Positions 54,586-63,906 of a stretch of 64,000 nt of DNA are shown here, piece by piece. Each line of letters starts with the position of its first letter. The stretch's first letter is position 1. The stretch comes from Clostridia bacterium (GTDB lineage Bacteria; Bacillota; Clostridia; Christensenellales; Aristaeellaceae): assembly GCA_017397895.1 (NCBI GenBank), contig JAFQHP010000020.1:1-64000 (forward strand), read 5' to 3'. Made by a program: the position numbers and the translations under genes. The notes beneath the pieces are model-generated. The model had not been told where the DNA came from. It saw only the letters and a program-made list of their open reading frames with translations, and did no database searches.

Positions 54586-55476
54586 ATGAAAAGAAAGCTT
54601 GAAATATCGGAACGCATCTTTAAGGTAATCAGCTACACCTTCCTGTGCCTGTTTGCCCTGGCGTGCCTGTACCCCTTCCTCTATGCCGTATCCGCCTCCA
54701 TTTCCGGCGCCCATGCGGTGGACTATTGCGAAGTGGTATTGTTCCCCAAGGATATCCAGTTTGACGCCTTTGCCCGGATGTTCAACGACAATATGTTCTG
54801 GAATTCCTATTCCAACACCCTGTTCCTTACCTTCTACGGCACCGTCTGGGCCCTGTTTGTGGCCATCCTGGGTGCCTATGCCCTGAGCAAGAAGCGGCTT
54901 TTGTTCCGCCGGGCGTTCAATTTCTTCCTGGTGTTCACCATGCTCTTCTCTGCCGGCCTTGTGCCCCAGTACCTGAACTACCTGGCCACCAAGGACGTGT
55001 TCAACTCCGTCGGCATCACCGACGATAAGTGGCTGGTGGTCATCGCCATGGGTATGGCGGCCATGAACATCATTCTGCTTCGCAATGCCTTTGAGGGCGT
55101 GCCCAGCGAAATTGAAGAAGCGGCCATCGTGGACGGCGCCACGGAATTCCAGGTGCTGCGCAAGGTGTACATCCCCATGTGCAAGTCCACCATCGCAACC
55201 GTCACCTTGTTCTTCGCTCTCTCCCGCTGGAACGGCTATTTCTGGGCAAGGCAGATGATTTCCAACTCCAACGAGCATCCCCTGCAGGTGTTTATCCGCC
55301 TGCGCCTGGAAGAGTATACCGACCCCGAACAGATGGCCGGCTGGAACGAAATCTTCTCTTCCGACTCCGTCATCTACGCCCTCATCGTGTGTTCCATCGT
55401 GCCCATCCTGATCATCTATCCCTTCATCCAGAAATACTTCGCCAAGGGCGTCAACGCCGGCGGCGTGAAGGAATAA
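54586..55476 (+). CDS. Carbohydrate ABC transporter permease, LplC type
   Basis: A 296-residue partner permease (six helices) with EAA loop SEIEEAAIVDGATEFQVLRK and IPMC. It begins MKRKLEISERIFKVISYTFL, with the typical CLYPFLYAVSASIS first periplasmic turn. It lies 13 bases after the first permease with AAGGAGG. Confidence 0.93.
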   Translation: MKRKLEISERIFKVISYTFLCLFALACLYPFLYAVSASISGAHAVDYCEVVLFPKDIQFDAFARMFNDNMFWNSYSNTLFLTFYGTVWALFVAILGAYALSKKRLLFRRAFNFFLVFTMLFSAGLVPQYLNYLATKDVFNSVGITDDKWLVVIAMGMAAMNIILLRNAFEGVPSEIEEAAIVDGATEFQVLRKVYIPMCKSTIATVTLFFALSRWNGYFWARQMISNSNEHPLQVFIRLRLEEYTDPEQMAGWNEIFSSDSVIYALIVCSIVPILIIYPFIQKYFAKGVNAGGVKE

Positions 55477-55496
55477 GGGGATACAAAACAGGTGTT

Positions 55497-55553
55497 TACC
55501 GGCGAAATGCCGGTCAGCATAAAAACGTTATCTGCACCGGAAGGATCCGGTGA
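55497..55553 (+). other. Two hairpins between the permease and solute-binding protein genes
   Basis: ACCGGC/GCCGGT (about 55499-55514) and CACCGG/CCGGTG (about 55535-55552) lie in the 99-base gap before the solute-binding protein start. Without T-tracts they look like mRNA processing or stabilising stems, consistent with the higher expression usual for binding proteins; inferred. Confidence 0.55.
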
Positions 55554-55575
55554 CAAAAAAAGGAGGAACTCAACC

Positions 55576-57645
55576 ATGAAACGTACCCTTTCCCTGTTGG
55601 CAGCAATTGTTATGCTCGTTTCCGTGTTTGCTGTCCCCGCCGTTGCTGAAACGGCCGCTCCCGTGGAACTGCGCATGGCCACCGGCTATAACAATGCCAA
55701 GACCGGCCTGTTCTTCGACGCCAGCGTTGCTGGTGAAGGCATCACCCTGGCCGACGGCAAGACCTATCTGGCCGGCGACCTGAAGCCCACCTGGGTGGAA
55801 GTTCAGAACGTGCTGAACGTGACCTTCGTCAACCAGTACCAGGGCAACTCCGCTTCCAACGAATTCGACTTCTGGAAGGATCGTCTGGACGAAGTGGATA
55901 TGCTCAGCGGTACCGCCGCCAAGCTGTCCGAATACGGCGAAGCCGGCTCCATCGTGAACCTGGCCGATCATCTGGACAAGATGCCCAACTTCAAGGCTTA
56001 CCTGGACCAGAACCCCATCGTGCGTCTTTCCATCACCGGTAACACCGACACCGGCGCCATCTACTTCAGCCCCTACTTCGACGGCGTGAACGACATCGAA
56101 CGTATGCCCCTCATGCGTGTTGACTGGGTGCAGAAGCTGCTGGACGGCGAAGGCGAATTCACTGCCGAAGCTTCCAACAAGCTGGCTGCTGCCGCTTACA
56201 CCCCCTACATGCCCACTGAAGGCACTGTGGAAATTGACGTTGTCACCCTGGACGGCACCGCCGTGGAAAAGGTGACCAAGAACTATGACGCGGCTGGCAA
56301 CATCGTCGCCAAGATGAATGACGCCGGCGAACTGGATGGCGTTGCCGCCGTGAATATGCTCCGTACCTACATCGACGAAGCTTACAACGGCTACTACGGC
56401 ACCACCCGCTCCAACCTCTTTGTTGGCCAGAACGCTGCCTGGGATGCTGACGAACTGGTGGCCCTGCTGCGCTGCGTCGTGGCCAACCCCCAGACCCTCA
56501 ACGGCACCGACACCGTGCAGGGCCTGTTCTCCCGCGAAGACAACAACAACCAGCGTCGTGTTGATATGTTCCGCTTCGCCGGCACCCTGTTCGGCGTGCG
56601 CGGCCTGGAATCCCGTCAGGATTTCCTGTGGATCGACACTGATGGCTACCTCCGTGACGCCCGTCAGGAACTGGACGCCTACGAAGCCATGGCCAAGATG
56701 AACACCCTGGTTCAGGAAGGCCTGATCTCCAAGGCTTTCGTGGAAACTGCTGAAGAATCCACCGCCACCTACCTGGAAAACGACCTGGGCTTCATGCACT
56801 ATGACTACAACCAGACCCAGACCGTCTACAACGAAACCAAGCTGCAGGACGGCGAAAAGTACATGGCCGTGATGGTTCCCGTGGCCCGCTGGTATGACGG
56901 CACCGACGAAAACGGCGTCTACATGCGCTTTACCGAATCCTGGCGCTCTGTGAAGACCGACGGTTGGGGCATCTCCGTGGCTGGCGTTGCCGGCGACGAA
57001 GCCAAGCTGAATGCTGCTCTGGCCCTGATCGACTACGCTTACAGCCCCGAAGGCATGATCCTGATGAGCTACGGCCCCTCCGCTTTCATCAAGCAGAATG
57101 ACGACGGCTCCTTCGTGACCTTCAACTTCAACGGCACCGAAATGCCCGTGATCGCCGACGCCACCTACGCTGAACTGTGGGAAAAGGCTTCCGGTAACTA
57201 CACCAACTATGCCCGTCAGTTCCTGGGCTCCACCCTGTCCTTCGCCAAGAGCCAGGCCTTCGAATATCAGTGCACTCACGAAGTGGGTAAGGAAGGCGCC
57301 GGTAAGATCTCCGTGGCTATCGGCCTGGGCACCATCAAGCACCCCGAACTGGCTGTGACCGAAAATCCCTGGTACACCTCCGTTCCCACCGTTCTGCCCA
57401 ACACCAAGAACGAGAACGAAACCCTCAAGAGCTACTCCGCTCTGTCTGAAAAGTTCAACGCTGCCAAGGGCGGCGCCAACGCTTTCGTTGACATCATCGT
57501 GGCCGGCTTTGCCACCGAAGGTATGTTCTCCGCTGAAGAAGCTGTGAGCACCATCGCTGACACCATGGGCGGCGCTGACTACCTGTTCCTCAAGCAGGAA
57601 GCCTACGATCGTCTGCTGGTCTACTACGAAGGCCTGGCTAAGTAA
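55576..57645 (+). CDS. Extracellular solute-binding protein of the pectin transporter
   Basis: A 689-residue binding protein, large for the class. Signal peptide about 1-24 (LLAAIVMLVSVFAVPAVAE). The cleavage region AVA-ET has no lipobox cysteine, so unlike most Gram-positive binding proteins it does not appear lipid-anchored. The mature part has LplA/LipO-like features (GYNNAKTGLFFDASV; VQNVLNVTFVNQY; NEFDFWKDRLDEVDML; late YSPEGMILMSYGPSA). AGGAGG lies 9 bases before ATG 55576. Codon use is noticeably optimised. Confidence 0.9.
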   Translation: MKRTLSLLAAIVMLVSVFAVPAVAETAAPVELRMATGYNNAKTGLFFDASVAGEGITLADGKTYLAGDLKPTWVEVQNVLNVTFVNQYQGNSASNEFDFWKDRLDEVDMLSGTAAKLSEYGEAGSIVNLADHLDKMPNFKAYLDQNPIVRLSITGNTDTGAIYFSPYFDGVNDIERMPLMRVDWVQKLLDGEGEFTAEASNKLAAAAYTPYMPTEGTVEIDVVTLDGTAVEKVTKNYDAAGNIVAKMNDAGELDGVAAVNMLRTYIDEAYNGYYGTTRSNLFVGQNAAWDADELVALLRCVVANPQTLNGTDTVQGLFSREDNNNQRRVDMFRFAGTLFGVRGLESRQDFLWIDTDGYLRDARQELDAYEAMAKMNTLVQEGLISKAFVETAEESTATYLENDLGFMHYDYNQTQTVYNETKLQDGEKYMAVMVPVARWYDGTDENGVYMRFTESWRSVKTDGWGISVAGVAGDEAKLNAALALIDYAYSPEGMILMSYGPSAFIKQNDDGSFVTFNFNGTEMPVIADATYAELWEKASGNYTNYARQFLGSTLSFAKSQAFEYQCTHEVGKEGAGKISVAIGLGTIKHPELAVTENPWYTSVPTVLPNTKNENETLKSYSALSEKFNAAKGGANAFVDIIVAGFATEGMFSAEEAVSTIADTMGGADYLFLKQEAYDRLLVYYEGLAK

Positions 57646-57661
57646 GCAAAAATAACCCTAT

Positions 57662-57765
57662 CCATGGCGGGGCTTCATGCCCCGTCATGGGTTCCCATCA
57701 GCCCCCGGAATAAACGGAGGCTGATGGGAACCGGATATGATCTGCACGGGCGGCCAAGGCCGTGC
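57662..57765 (+). other. Three hairpins downstream of the solute-binding protein gene
   Basis: CCATGGCGGGGC/GCCCCGTCATGG (57662-57690), GGTTCCCATCAGCC/GGCTGATGGGAACC (57690-57732, perfect 14 bp) and GCACGG/CCGTGC (57744-57765). None has a T-tract. They may protect the binding-protein mRNA and reduce read-through to the ATPase part. Confidence 0.75.
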
Positions 57766-57790
57766 GTGCCTTTATTCAGGAGGTTATCGC

Positions 57791-58387
57791 ATGTACAAAA
57801 AGCAACTCACCTGGCAAAAAATTCTTTGCTTTGCGGCGCTGGCGGCCTGCGCCGTGGCATTTTTGTATGCGCTGGGCCTGTCTACGGATTTGTATGACGG
57901 CCTGTTCTATGCCCTGCCCGAAGAGGCAAAGCTGGCCACCGCCAAGGTGAATGTGCCCGGGGCGGAGGTGTATTACAACATCCAGCCCTTCAATAAGCAG
58001 CTTCTGAACAACTCCATTTTGCTTTTGCTGGCCGCCTGCCTCCTGTTTGTGACCAACACCCATGTGCGGCGCAGGTATTACATCGGCAATGCCGTTTCCA
58101 CGGCCTTGTTTTCCGGCGCAGGCCTTGTGTTCGCCTTCTGGATGCATCAGCAGGTGGAGCATTTCAAGGCCCAGTTTTTGCAGATTGATTTTGAAGCCTA
58201 TCAGAAGTATGCCACCCGCAGAAGGAAAGAGTATATCGATTCCACCTTCTGGTTCGACGCCCATTATGCCGTGTTGGCGGTGCTGGTGCTGGTGTGCGTG
58301 TTGCTGATTGCGAACTATGTGTGGAAGCTTTCCCTGATGAAGGCTGAAAAGAAGCTGATCGAAGAAGGAAGGGGCGTGGCAAAATGA
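57791..58387 (+). CDS. Small membrane protein, pectin operon (198 aa)
   Basis: A 198-residue protein with four hydrophobic segments (ILCFAALAACAVAFLYALGL; NNSILLLLAACLLFVTN; ALFSGAGLVFAFW; AHYAVLAVLVLVCVLLIANY) and a charged tail. An outside loop follows helix 1. I recognise no family. CAGGAGG precedes ATG 57791, and the stop overlaps the next start (ATGA). Confidence 0.8.
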   Translation: MYKKQLTWQKILCFAALAACAVAFLYALGLSTDLYDGLFYALPEEAKLATAKVNVPGAEVYYNIQPFNKQLLNNSILLLLAACLLFVTNTHVRRRYYIGNAVSTALFSGAGLVFAFWMHQQVEHFKAQFLQIDFEAYQKYATRRRKEYIDSTFWFDAHYAVLAVLVLVCVLLIANYVWKLSLMKAEKKLIEEGRGVAK

Positions 58388-58902
58388 CCAACCTGCATAC
58401 CGACGATGTGAAGCAGACCCGCCTGGACCGGATGCGCTTCACCAAGAATACCCTTTCCTCCCGGCTTGTGTATCTGGCCATTTTGTTCGACGTGCTGTTC
58501 TTCGTCAGCATTTATGAATCCGACGTGGGCAACTGGTACTACACAGCGCTGATTGGCGTTTCGGTGGTGTACAACCTGGTGTTCATGCTGGTCAGCTTCC
58601 TGGCTTCCGAAGGCGTGAAGAACTATAAGGTAAGCTACGGCTACATTTTGCTGGGCCTGGGCGCCGGGCAGATCGTCCGGGTGTTCATCCTGCCCATGAT
58701 GGCCCATGCTGCTCTCACCAAGCGCAGCGACCCTGTGCTGAAAAAAGTGGTGGAGGTGCCTGTGATGGAAGGCGGCCAGTTTACCTGGGTGATTATCTGC
58801 CTGGTGCTTTCTGCCCTGTGCTGCTTTGCCGCCGGTATCATTGCCGTGGTGAAGAGCCGCCGCCTGCATGCTTATAACGCTTCCCTGGCACTTGCCAAGT
58901 AA
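58384..58902 (+). CDS. Small membrane protein, pectin operon (172 aa)
   Basis: A 172-residue protein with four helices (LVYLAILFDVLFFVSIY; YYTALIGVSVVYNLVFMLVS; YGYILLGLGAGQIVRVFIL; WVIICLVLSALCCFAAGII) and a charged N terminus. Family unknown. It is translationally coupled to the preceding gene and 12 bases before the ATPase gene. Confidence 0.8.
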   Translation: MTNLHTDDVKQTRLDRMRFTKNTLSSRLVYLAILFDVLFFVSIYESDVGNWYYTALIGVSVVYNLVFMLVSFLASEGVKNYKVSYGYILLGLGAGQIVRVFILPMMAHAALTKRSDPVLKKVVEVPVMEGGQFTWVIICLVLSALCCFAAGIIAVVKSRRLHAYNASLALAK

Positions 58903-58914
58903 AGGAGTTGCCCT

Positions 58915-59988
58915 ATGGCCAATATCAGCTTACAGCATCTGGATAAGATTTACGACAATAATGTACAGGCTGTTTTTGACTTCAACCTGGAAGTGAAGGA
59001 CGGCGAATTTATCGTGCTGGTGGGCCCTTCCGGCTGCGGAAAGAGCACCACGCTGCGCATGGTGGCCGGCCTGGAGGATATTTCCGGCGGCAGGCTGCTG
59101 CTGGACGGGAAGGACATCACTACCGCCCCCGCCAAGGACCGTGACATGGCCATGGTGTTCCAGAACTATGCCCTCTACGGCCACATGACGGTGTATGAAA
59201 ACATGGCCTTCTCCCTGACGCTGCGCAAGGAAGACCCCAATGTGATCCACAAGAAGGTGCTGGCTGCGGCTGAAATTCTGGGCCTGACGGACCAATTGAA
59301 CAAAAAGCCCAAGCAGCTTTCCGGCGGCCAGCGCCAGCGCGTGGCAATGGGCCGTGCCATTGTGCGTAACCCCAAGGTGTTCCTTTTTGACGAACCCTTA
59401 TCCAACCTGGACGCCAAGCTGCGCGGTGCCACGAGACGTGAAATTCTGCTTTTGCACAAGCGCATGAACGCCACCATGCTCTACGTCACCCACGACCAGA
59501 CCGAGGCCCTCACCCTGGCGGACCGCATTGTGTGTATGTCCATGGGCCGGGTGCAGCAGGTGGGCACGCCGCTGGAACTGTATGATACCCCGGCCAACCT
59601 GTTTGTGGCCAGCTTTATTGGCCTGCCGCCCATGAATTTCTTCACTGTGAAGATTGAATATGGAAAGGCTGTGGGTGCTCATTTCACCATTGACCTGACC
59701 GAAAAGGAAAAGGAATTGCTTGCCGGCTATGAAGGCCAGGAAGTTACCCTGGGTGTGCGTCCGGAAGATGTGGACGAGGGTGGCAATGTGCAGGTGAAGG
59801 TGTATTCCAACGAAAACCTGGGCATGAACACCCTGGTGCACGGCCGCCTGTCCGACGGCCATACCGCCGACAGCGCCATCACCTGCAAGCTGCGGGGCTG
59901 GTGCGATTATAAGGCCGGCGATATGGTGAACGTGCAGTTCGTCAAGCGCCACTTCTTCGATAAGCAAACCACCAACGCCATCAGATGA
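58915..59988 (+). CDS. ABC transporter ATP-binding protein, MsmK/UgpC type
   Basis: A 357-residue ATPase for sugar import. Walker A GPSGCGKSTT (37-46), LSGGQRQRVAMGRA (135-148), Walker B VFLFDEPLSNLDAK (155-168), switch His in YVTHDQTEALTLAD, and a C-terminal TOBE/OB regulatory domain (about 245-357). Local presence is notable: in many Firmicutes one MsmK serves several sugar operons from elsewhere. Confidence 0.95.
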   Translation: MANISLQHLDKIYDNNVQAVFDFNLEVKDGEFIVLVGPSGCGKSTTLRMVAGLEDISGGRLLLDGKDITTAPAKDRDMAMVFQNYALYGHMTVYENMAFSLTLRKEDPNVIHKKVLAAAEILGLTDQLNKKPKQLSGGQRQRVAMGRAIVRNPKVFLFDEPLSNLDAKLRGATRREILLLHKRMNATMLYVTHDQTEALTLADRIVCMSMGRVQQVGTPLELYDTPANLFVASFIGLPPMNFFTVKIEYGKAVGAHFTIDLTEKEKELLAGYEGQEVTLGVRPEDVDEGGNVQVKVYSNENLGMNTLVHGRLSDGHTADSAITCKLRGWCDYKAGDMVNVQFVKRHFFDKQTTNAIR

Positions 59989-60002
59989 AAGGAGGGCATA
60001 CC

Positions 60003-60572
60003 ATGGCAAGGAAAAACAACAAGCAGCCCGGCGGCATCAAGGAATTTTTCCGCAAGATGATGGTTTCCCTCAAGCGCAAGCCCCAGATGATTCCCATGCT
60101 GGTGCTGGGAGCGGCTTTCCTGTATTATTCCCTGAACCTGACCCATATTTCCGATACCACGGCCAAAATTCAGCTGGGGGGCATGGGCCTGAGCGGCTTT
60201 TGCACCATGCTCTTTTCCCTGTTGTCCTTCGTGTGCTTTATGAACGCCTATCCCCATCGCAAAAAGACCAACATCCCCATGCTGGTATTGATGTTTGTGA
60301 TGCTGGGCCTGCTCGTTTACTGCGACACCCATTACCTGTCCTGCATCACCCGGGCCCTCACCCGTGCGGATAACCCCATTTCCCTCACCGGCTCCACGGC
60401 CTATGTGGGCAAGGCGCAGAATGTGCTGAATGTGCACCGCATCATCATTGCCGTGGGTGCTGTGCTGACGCTGCTGGTGCCCGTGCTGCGCAAGCTGCTG
60501 CGGAAGGTGAATACCTCCCTGGATGTGGAAGAAAACGGCAATATGGAAGAAATTATCCTGTCTGAGGACTAA
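60003..60572 (+). CDS. Small membrane protein, pectin operon (189 aa)
   Basis: A 189-residue protein with a basic N terminus (MARKNNKQPGGIKEFFRKM) and four helices (MIPMLVLGAAFLYYSLNL; GFCTMLFSLLSFVCFMN; IPMLVLMFVMLGLLVYC; RIIIAVGAVLTLLVPVL). Its layout resembles the 172-residue protein upstream of the ATPase. Family unknown. GGAGGG precedes ATG 60003. Confidence 0.8.
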   Translation: MARKNNKQPGGIKEFFRKMMVSLKRKPQMIPMLVLGAAFLYYSLNLTHISDTTAKIQLGGMGLSGFCTMLFSLLSFVCFMNAYPHRKKTNIPMLVLMFVMLGLLVYCDTHYLSCITRALTRADNPISLTGSTAYVGKAQNVLNVHRIIIAVGAVLTLLVPVLRKLLRKVNTSLDVEENGNMEEIILSED

Positions 60573-60574
60573 AA

Positions 60575-61189
60575 ATGGCCAAGGAAAAAGCAAAGCAGCC
60601 GGATAAGGCAGCGGGGGAATACTACCAGCTGCACACCGGCGCCGTGGACGATCTGGTAAACACCACGGCGGAAAATGCCCCCCGGTATTCCCAGGCGGAG
60701 CTGGATAAGTACCGCTCCGGCAAGAAAAAGTGGAAGCTGCCCGAAAGCGTGAAGGCGCTGCTGATCAAGTTCTGGTTCTACGGCGCGGTATGCTTCTTTG
60801 TGTTCATGGGCCTGGGGGTCTATGTGACCAACCAGTGGGACATGCTGTTTATCGGCGCGGTGGTGCTGGGCATGGTGACGGATTTGCTGATCAACCATTT
60901 CCTGCGCTTCACCGAAAAAATGCCCGGCGGCAGCCGGGACTGGATGCTGGTGACCCGGCGGGGCGCCATGGGCTTTTTCATGAACCTGATGTACGGCTTT
61001 TTGCTGATGGCCGCTGTGATCACCCTCTATAACCTGGTCAATATGATGCTCATCTCCGTTTTCGGTGCCAAGCAGATGCTGGGGGTGGAGCCCATCCTGT
61101 TCGGCATTTTTGCCACCGGGGCGGATATGCTGTTTATTGCAGTGAAGCGCACCTTCCGCAAGATTGTGGAGGATGCAAAAAATAAGTAA
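60575..61189 (+). CDS. Small membrane protein, pectin operon (204 aa)
   Basis: A 204-residue protein. Charged cytoplasmic N terminus of about 65 residues (MAKEKAKQPDKAAGEYYQLH), then four to five helices (FYGAVCFFVFMGLGVYV; LFIGAVVLGMVTDLLIN; GFFMNLMYGFLLMAAVITLY; EPILFGIFATGADMLFIA). Family unknown. The gene begins 2 bases after the preceding stop. Confidence 0.8.
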   Translation: MAKEKAKQPDKAAGEYYQLHTGAVDDLVNTTAENAPRYSQAELDKYRSGKKKWKLPESVKALLIKFWFYGAVCFFVFMGLGVYVTNQWDMLFIGAVVLGMVTDLLINHFLRFTEKMPGGSRDWMLVTRRGAMGFFMNLMYGFLLMAAVITLYNLVNMMLISVFGAKQMLGVEPILFGIFATGADMLFIAVKRTFRKIVEDAKNK

Positions 61190-61204
61190 AAGGAGCAAAC
61201 GGGC

Positions 61205-62773
61205 ATGACGAAGCTGATTTACACCGGCGCATCCAGCTGCTGTTTTGAAACGGCGCACCTGTCGCCTTACTATGCTCCCGCAGCCTTTGATGTATATCTG
61301 AACGGCGAAAAGCAGTTTACCGCCGATACCAATGTGTTTTCCCTGTATGACCTGCAGCCGGATACGGCCTATACCGTCACGGTAAAGCAGGGGGAAGAAA
61401 CGGAAGAAATTGCTTTCCGCACCGCAAAGGAAGCCTGCGCTGTGGACGTGAAGCAGTTTGGCGCAGTGGGCGACGGCATCCATGACGATACCGACGCCAT
61501 CCAGGCTGCCATTCATTTCACTCCCCGGGGCGCAAGGCTGTATTTCCCAGCCGGCACGTACCTGTGCCGTCCTCTGGCCCTGCGCAGCCACCTGACGCTG
61601 GAAATTTCCAGGGGCGCCGTGCTGCTGGGCTGCCCGGACAGGCAGAAGTATTCCATTCTGCCCGGCCTGGTGCCGGAAATGAACGGCGGCAAAAACATCA
61701 TGGTGGGCACCTTTGAAGGCCTCACCCGCACCATGTACCAGAGCCTCATCCATGCCGAATACTGCGAGGATATTGTCATCTGCGGCCAGGGCGTGGTGGA
61801 CGGCAATGCCCCAAACAGCGATTTCTGGACGGAATACAAAAACTTCGAAACGGCCCGGCCCAGGCTGATGTTCTTCTGCAATTGCAAAAACGTCACCCTC
61901 CACGGCGTGACGGCGAAAAATTCCCCCTCCTGGAATCTGCATCCCTTCTATTCCGAAAACGTGTCCTTCTACGATGTGGCGGTGGAAGCGCCCAAGAACA
62001 GCCCCAACACCGACGCCATTGACCCGGAGGCCTGCAAGGGCGTGAACATCATCGGCTGCCGGCTGAGCGTGGGGGATGACTGCATCGCCATCAAGTCCGG
62101 CAAGATTGAACTGTGCCGGGAGCGCAACCAGGCGGCCAGCGATCATGTGATTCGCAACTGCCTGATGGCCTTTGGCCACGGCGCCGTAACGCTGGGCAGC
62201 GAAACCGCCTGCGGCGTGAAGGATCTCACCGTCACCCGCTGCTTCTTTAAGAAGACGGACCGGGGCCTGCGCATCAAAACCCGCCGGGGCCGGGGCAAGG
62301 ACTGCCAGATTACCGGCATCGTGTTCGACAATATCCTGATGGAAGACGTGATCACCCCCTTTGTGGTGAACATGTGGTATAACTGCTGTGACCCGGACCG
62401 GTTCTCTGATTATGTGAAGTGCCGCACGCCCCTGCCTGTGGACGACCGCACGCCTCATCTGGGCACCTTCACCTTCCGGGACATCACCTGCACCGGTGCA
62501 GAAGCGGCGGCCTGCTATATTGACGGCCTGCCCGAAGCGCCCATTGACCAGGTGACCTTCTCCCGGGTGCGCATCGGGTTTAATCCCGACGCCAAGCCCT
62601 TTGTGCCCGCCATGCAAAACGATGCGGTGAAGCGGTGCAAAATGGGCCTGTATCTGAACAACGTGAAAAAAGTGTGCATTGAGGACGTGGTGGTGCAGGG
62701 CGCAGAGGGCGACCTGATGATCACGGAAAACTGCACGCAAGTGCAGGCTGCTGGCCTGCGTGAGGTGGAATGA
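61205..62773 (+). CDS. GH28 polygalacturonase-family enzyme (cytoplasmic)
   Basis: Hydrolyses galacturonan or rhamnogalacturonan oligosaccharides. The 522-residue protein has an N-terminal fibronectin-like segment (about 1-75) and a beta-helix with all GH28 signatures: NTDAID (about 267), GDDCIAIKSG (about 290), GHGAVTLGSE (about 323) and RIKTRRGRG (about 356). No signal peptide: it likely works on imported oligomers in an exo manner. It ends in an overlap with the GH105 gene. Confidence 0.93.
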   Translation: MTKLIYTGASSCCFETAHLSPYYAPAAFDVYLNGEKQFTADTNVFSLYDLQPDTAYTVTVKQGEETEEIAFRTAKEACAVDVKQFGAVGDGIHDDTDAIQAAIHFTPRGARLYFPAGTYLCRPLALRSHLTLEISRGAVLLGCPDRQKYSILPGLVPEMNGGKNIMVGTFEGLTRTMYQSLIHAEYCEDIVICGQGVVDGNAPNSDFWTEYKNFETARPRLMFFCNCKNVTLHGVTAKNSPSWNLHPFYSENVSFYDVAVEAPKNSPNTDAIDPEACKGVNIIGCRLSVGDDCIAIKSGKIELCRERNQAASDHVIRNCLMAFGHGAVTLGSETACGVKDLTVTRCFFKKTDRGLRIKTRRGRGKDCQITGIVFDNILMEDVITPFVVNMWYNCCDPDRFSDYVKCRTPLPVDDRTPHLGTFTFRDITCTGAEAAACYIDGLPEAPIDQVTFSRVRIGFNPDAKPFVPAMQNDAVKRCKMGLYLNNVKKVCIEDVVVQGAEGDLMITENCTQVQAAGLREVE

Positions 62774-63906
62774 TGATGGAAAAGATGAGCGCCTATGTGC
62801 TGCACCTGATTCAGAATTCCTCCCCGGAAAAGACGGCCTGGAATATTGAGCGTGCCCGCCAGGGCCTGCCCGCTACCTGGAACTATATTGACGGGTGCAT
62901 GCTGGGGGCGCTGCTGGAAATGACGGAAATCACCGGCGACAGACGCTATGCCGATTTTGTGGAAAGCTTTATCGACAGCTTCGTGTCGGAGGACGGCTCC
63001 ATCCGCACCTTCCAGCCGGAAAAACAGACCCTGGACGATATCAACGAGGGCAAGGTGCTGTTCCCTTTGTATCAGATGACGGGGAAGGAAAAATACCGCC
63101 GGGCCATCGACGTGATGAAAAAAGCGCTGGATGCGCAGCCCCGCACGGCGGAAGGCAGCTTCTGGCACAAGAAGATTTACCCCAACCAGGTGTGGCTGGA
63201 CGGCATTTACATGGCCCAGGTGTTCGCCGCTTTGTATGAAAAGCACTTTGGCAGCGGCGATTACAGCGATATTGTCGGGCAGATCCGCACGGTGCGGGAA
63301 AAGATGTTCGACGAAGAAAAGAAGCTGTACTACCACGGCTATGACCAGAGCCGCACCGTCTTCTGGGCGGATAAGGAAACCGGCCTGTCAAAAAGCTTCT
63401 GGCTGCGGGCGCAGGGGTGGTTCGCCACGGCGCTTGTGGATATTGCGGGCATCCTGCCGGAAGGGGAAGAAAAGGCATACATTGCTTCCCTGCTGCGGGA
63501 AATGATGGAAGGCCTGCTTCCCTATCAGGACAAGGACAGCGGTATGTTCTGGCAGGTGGTGGACCAGGGCGGCCGGGAAGGCAACTACCTGGAAACCAGC
63601 GGTTCCTCCATGATGGCCTATGCCATGCTGAAAGGGGCAAGGCTGGGCATCCTGGATAAAAAATATGCCGCAGAAGGCTTGAAAACCTTCCGCGGCATCA
63701 GTGACCGGTATTTGACTTTTGAAGGGGAAAACCTGGTGCTGGACGGCATTTGCCTGGTGGCCGGCCTGGGCCCGGAAAAGGATAAACGCCGGGACGGCAC
63801 CTATGCCTATTACATTTCGGAGCCTGTGGTGAAAAACGACGCAAAAGGCGCAGCGCCCTTTGTGATGTGCTACACGGAGGTTGCCCGGCTCACTCGTCCA
63901 GAATAA
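62770..63906 (+). CDS. GH105 unsaturated rhamnogalacturonyl hydrolase (YteR/YesR type)
   Basis: Removes unsaturated galacturonic acid from rhamnogalacturonan oligomers produced by lyases. The 378-residue (alpha/alpha)6-barrel protein shows RTFQPEKQTLDDINEGKVLF, FWHKKIYPNQVWLDGIYMAQ (catalytic Asp about 142-143), DKETGLSKSFWLRAQGW and ETSGSSMMAYAM. Starts at 62770, 62773 and 62776 are all possible; 62770 gives an ATGA overlap with GH28. Cytoplasmic. Confidence 0.92.
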   Translation: MMMEKMSAYVLHLIQNSSPEKTAWNIERARQGLPATWNYIDGCMLGALLEMTEITGDRRYADFVESFIDSFVSEDGSIRTFQPEKQTLDDINEGKVLFPLYQMTGKEKYRRAIDVMKKALDAQPRTAEGSFWHKKIYPNQVWLDGIYMAQVFAALYEKHFGSGDYSDIVGQIRTVREKMFDEEKKLYYHGYDQSRTVFWADKETGLSKSFWLRAQGWFATALVDIAGILPEGEEKAYIASLLREMMEGLLPYQDKDSGMFWQVVDQGGREGNYLETSGSSMMAYAMLKGARLGILDKKYAAEGLKTFRGISDRYLTFEGENLVLDGICLVAGLGPEKDKRRDGTYAYYISEPVVKNDAKGAAPFVMCYTEVARLTRPE

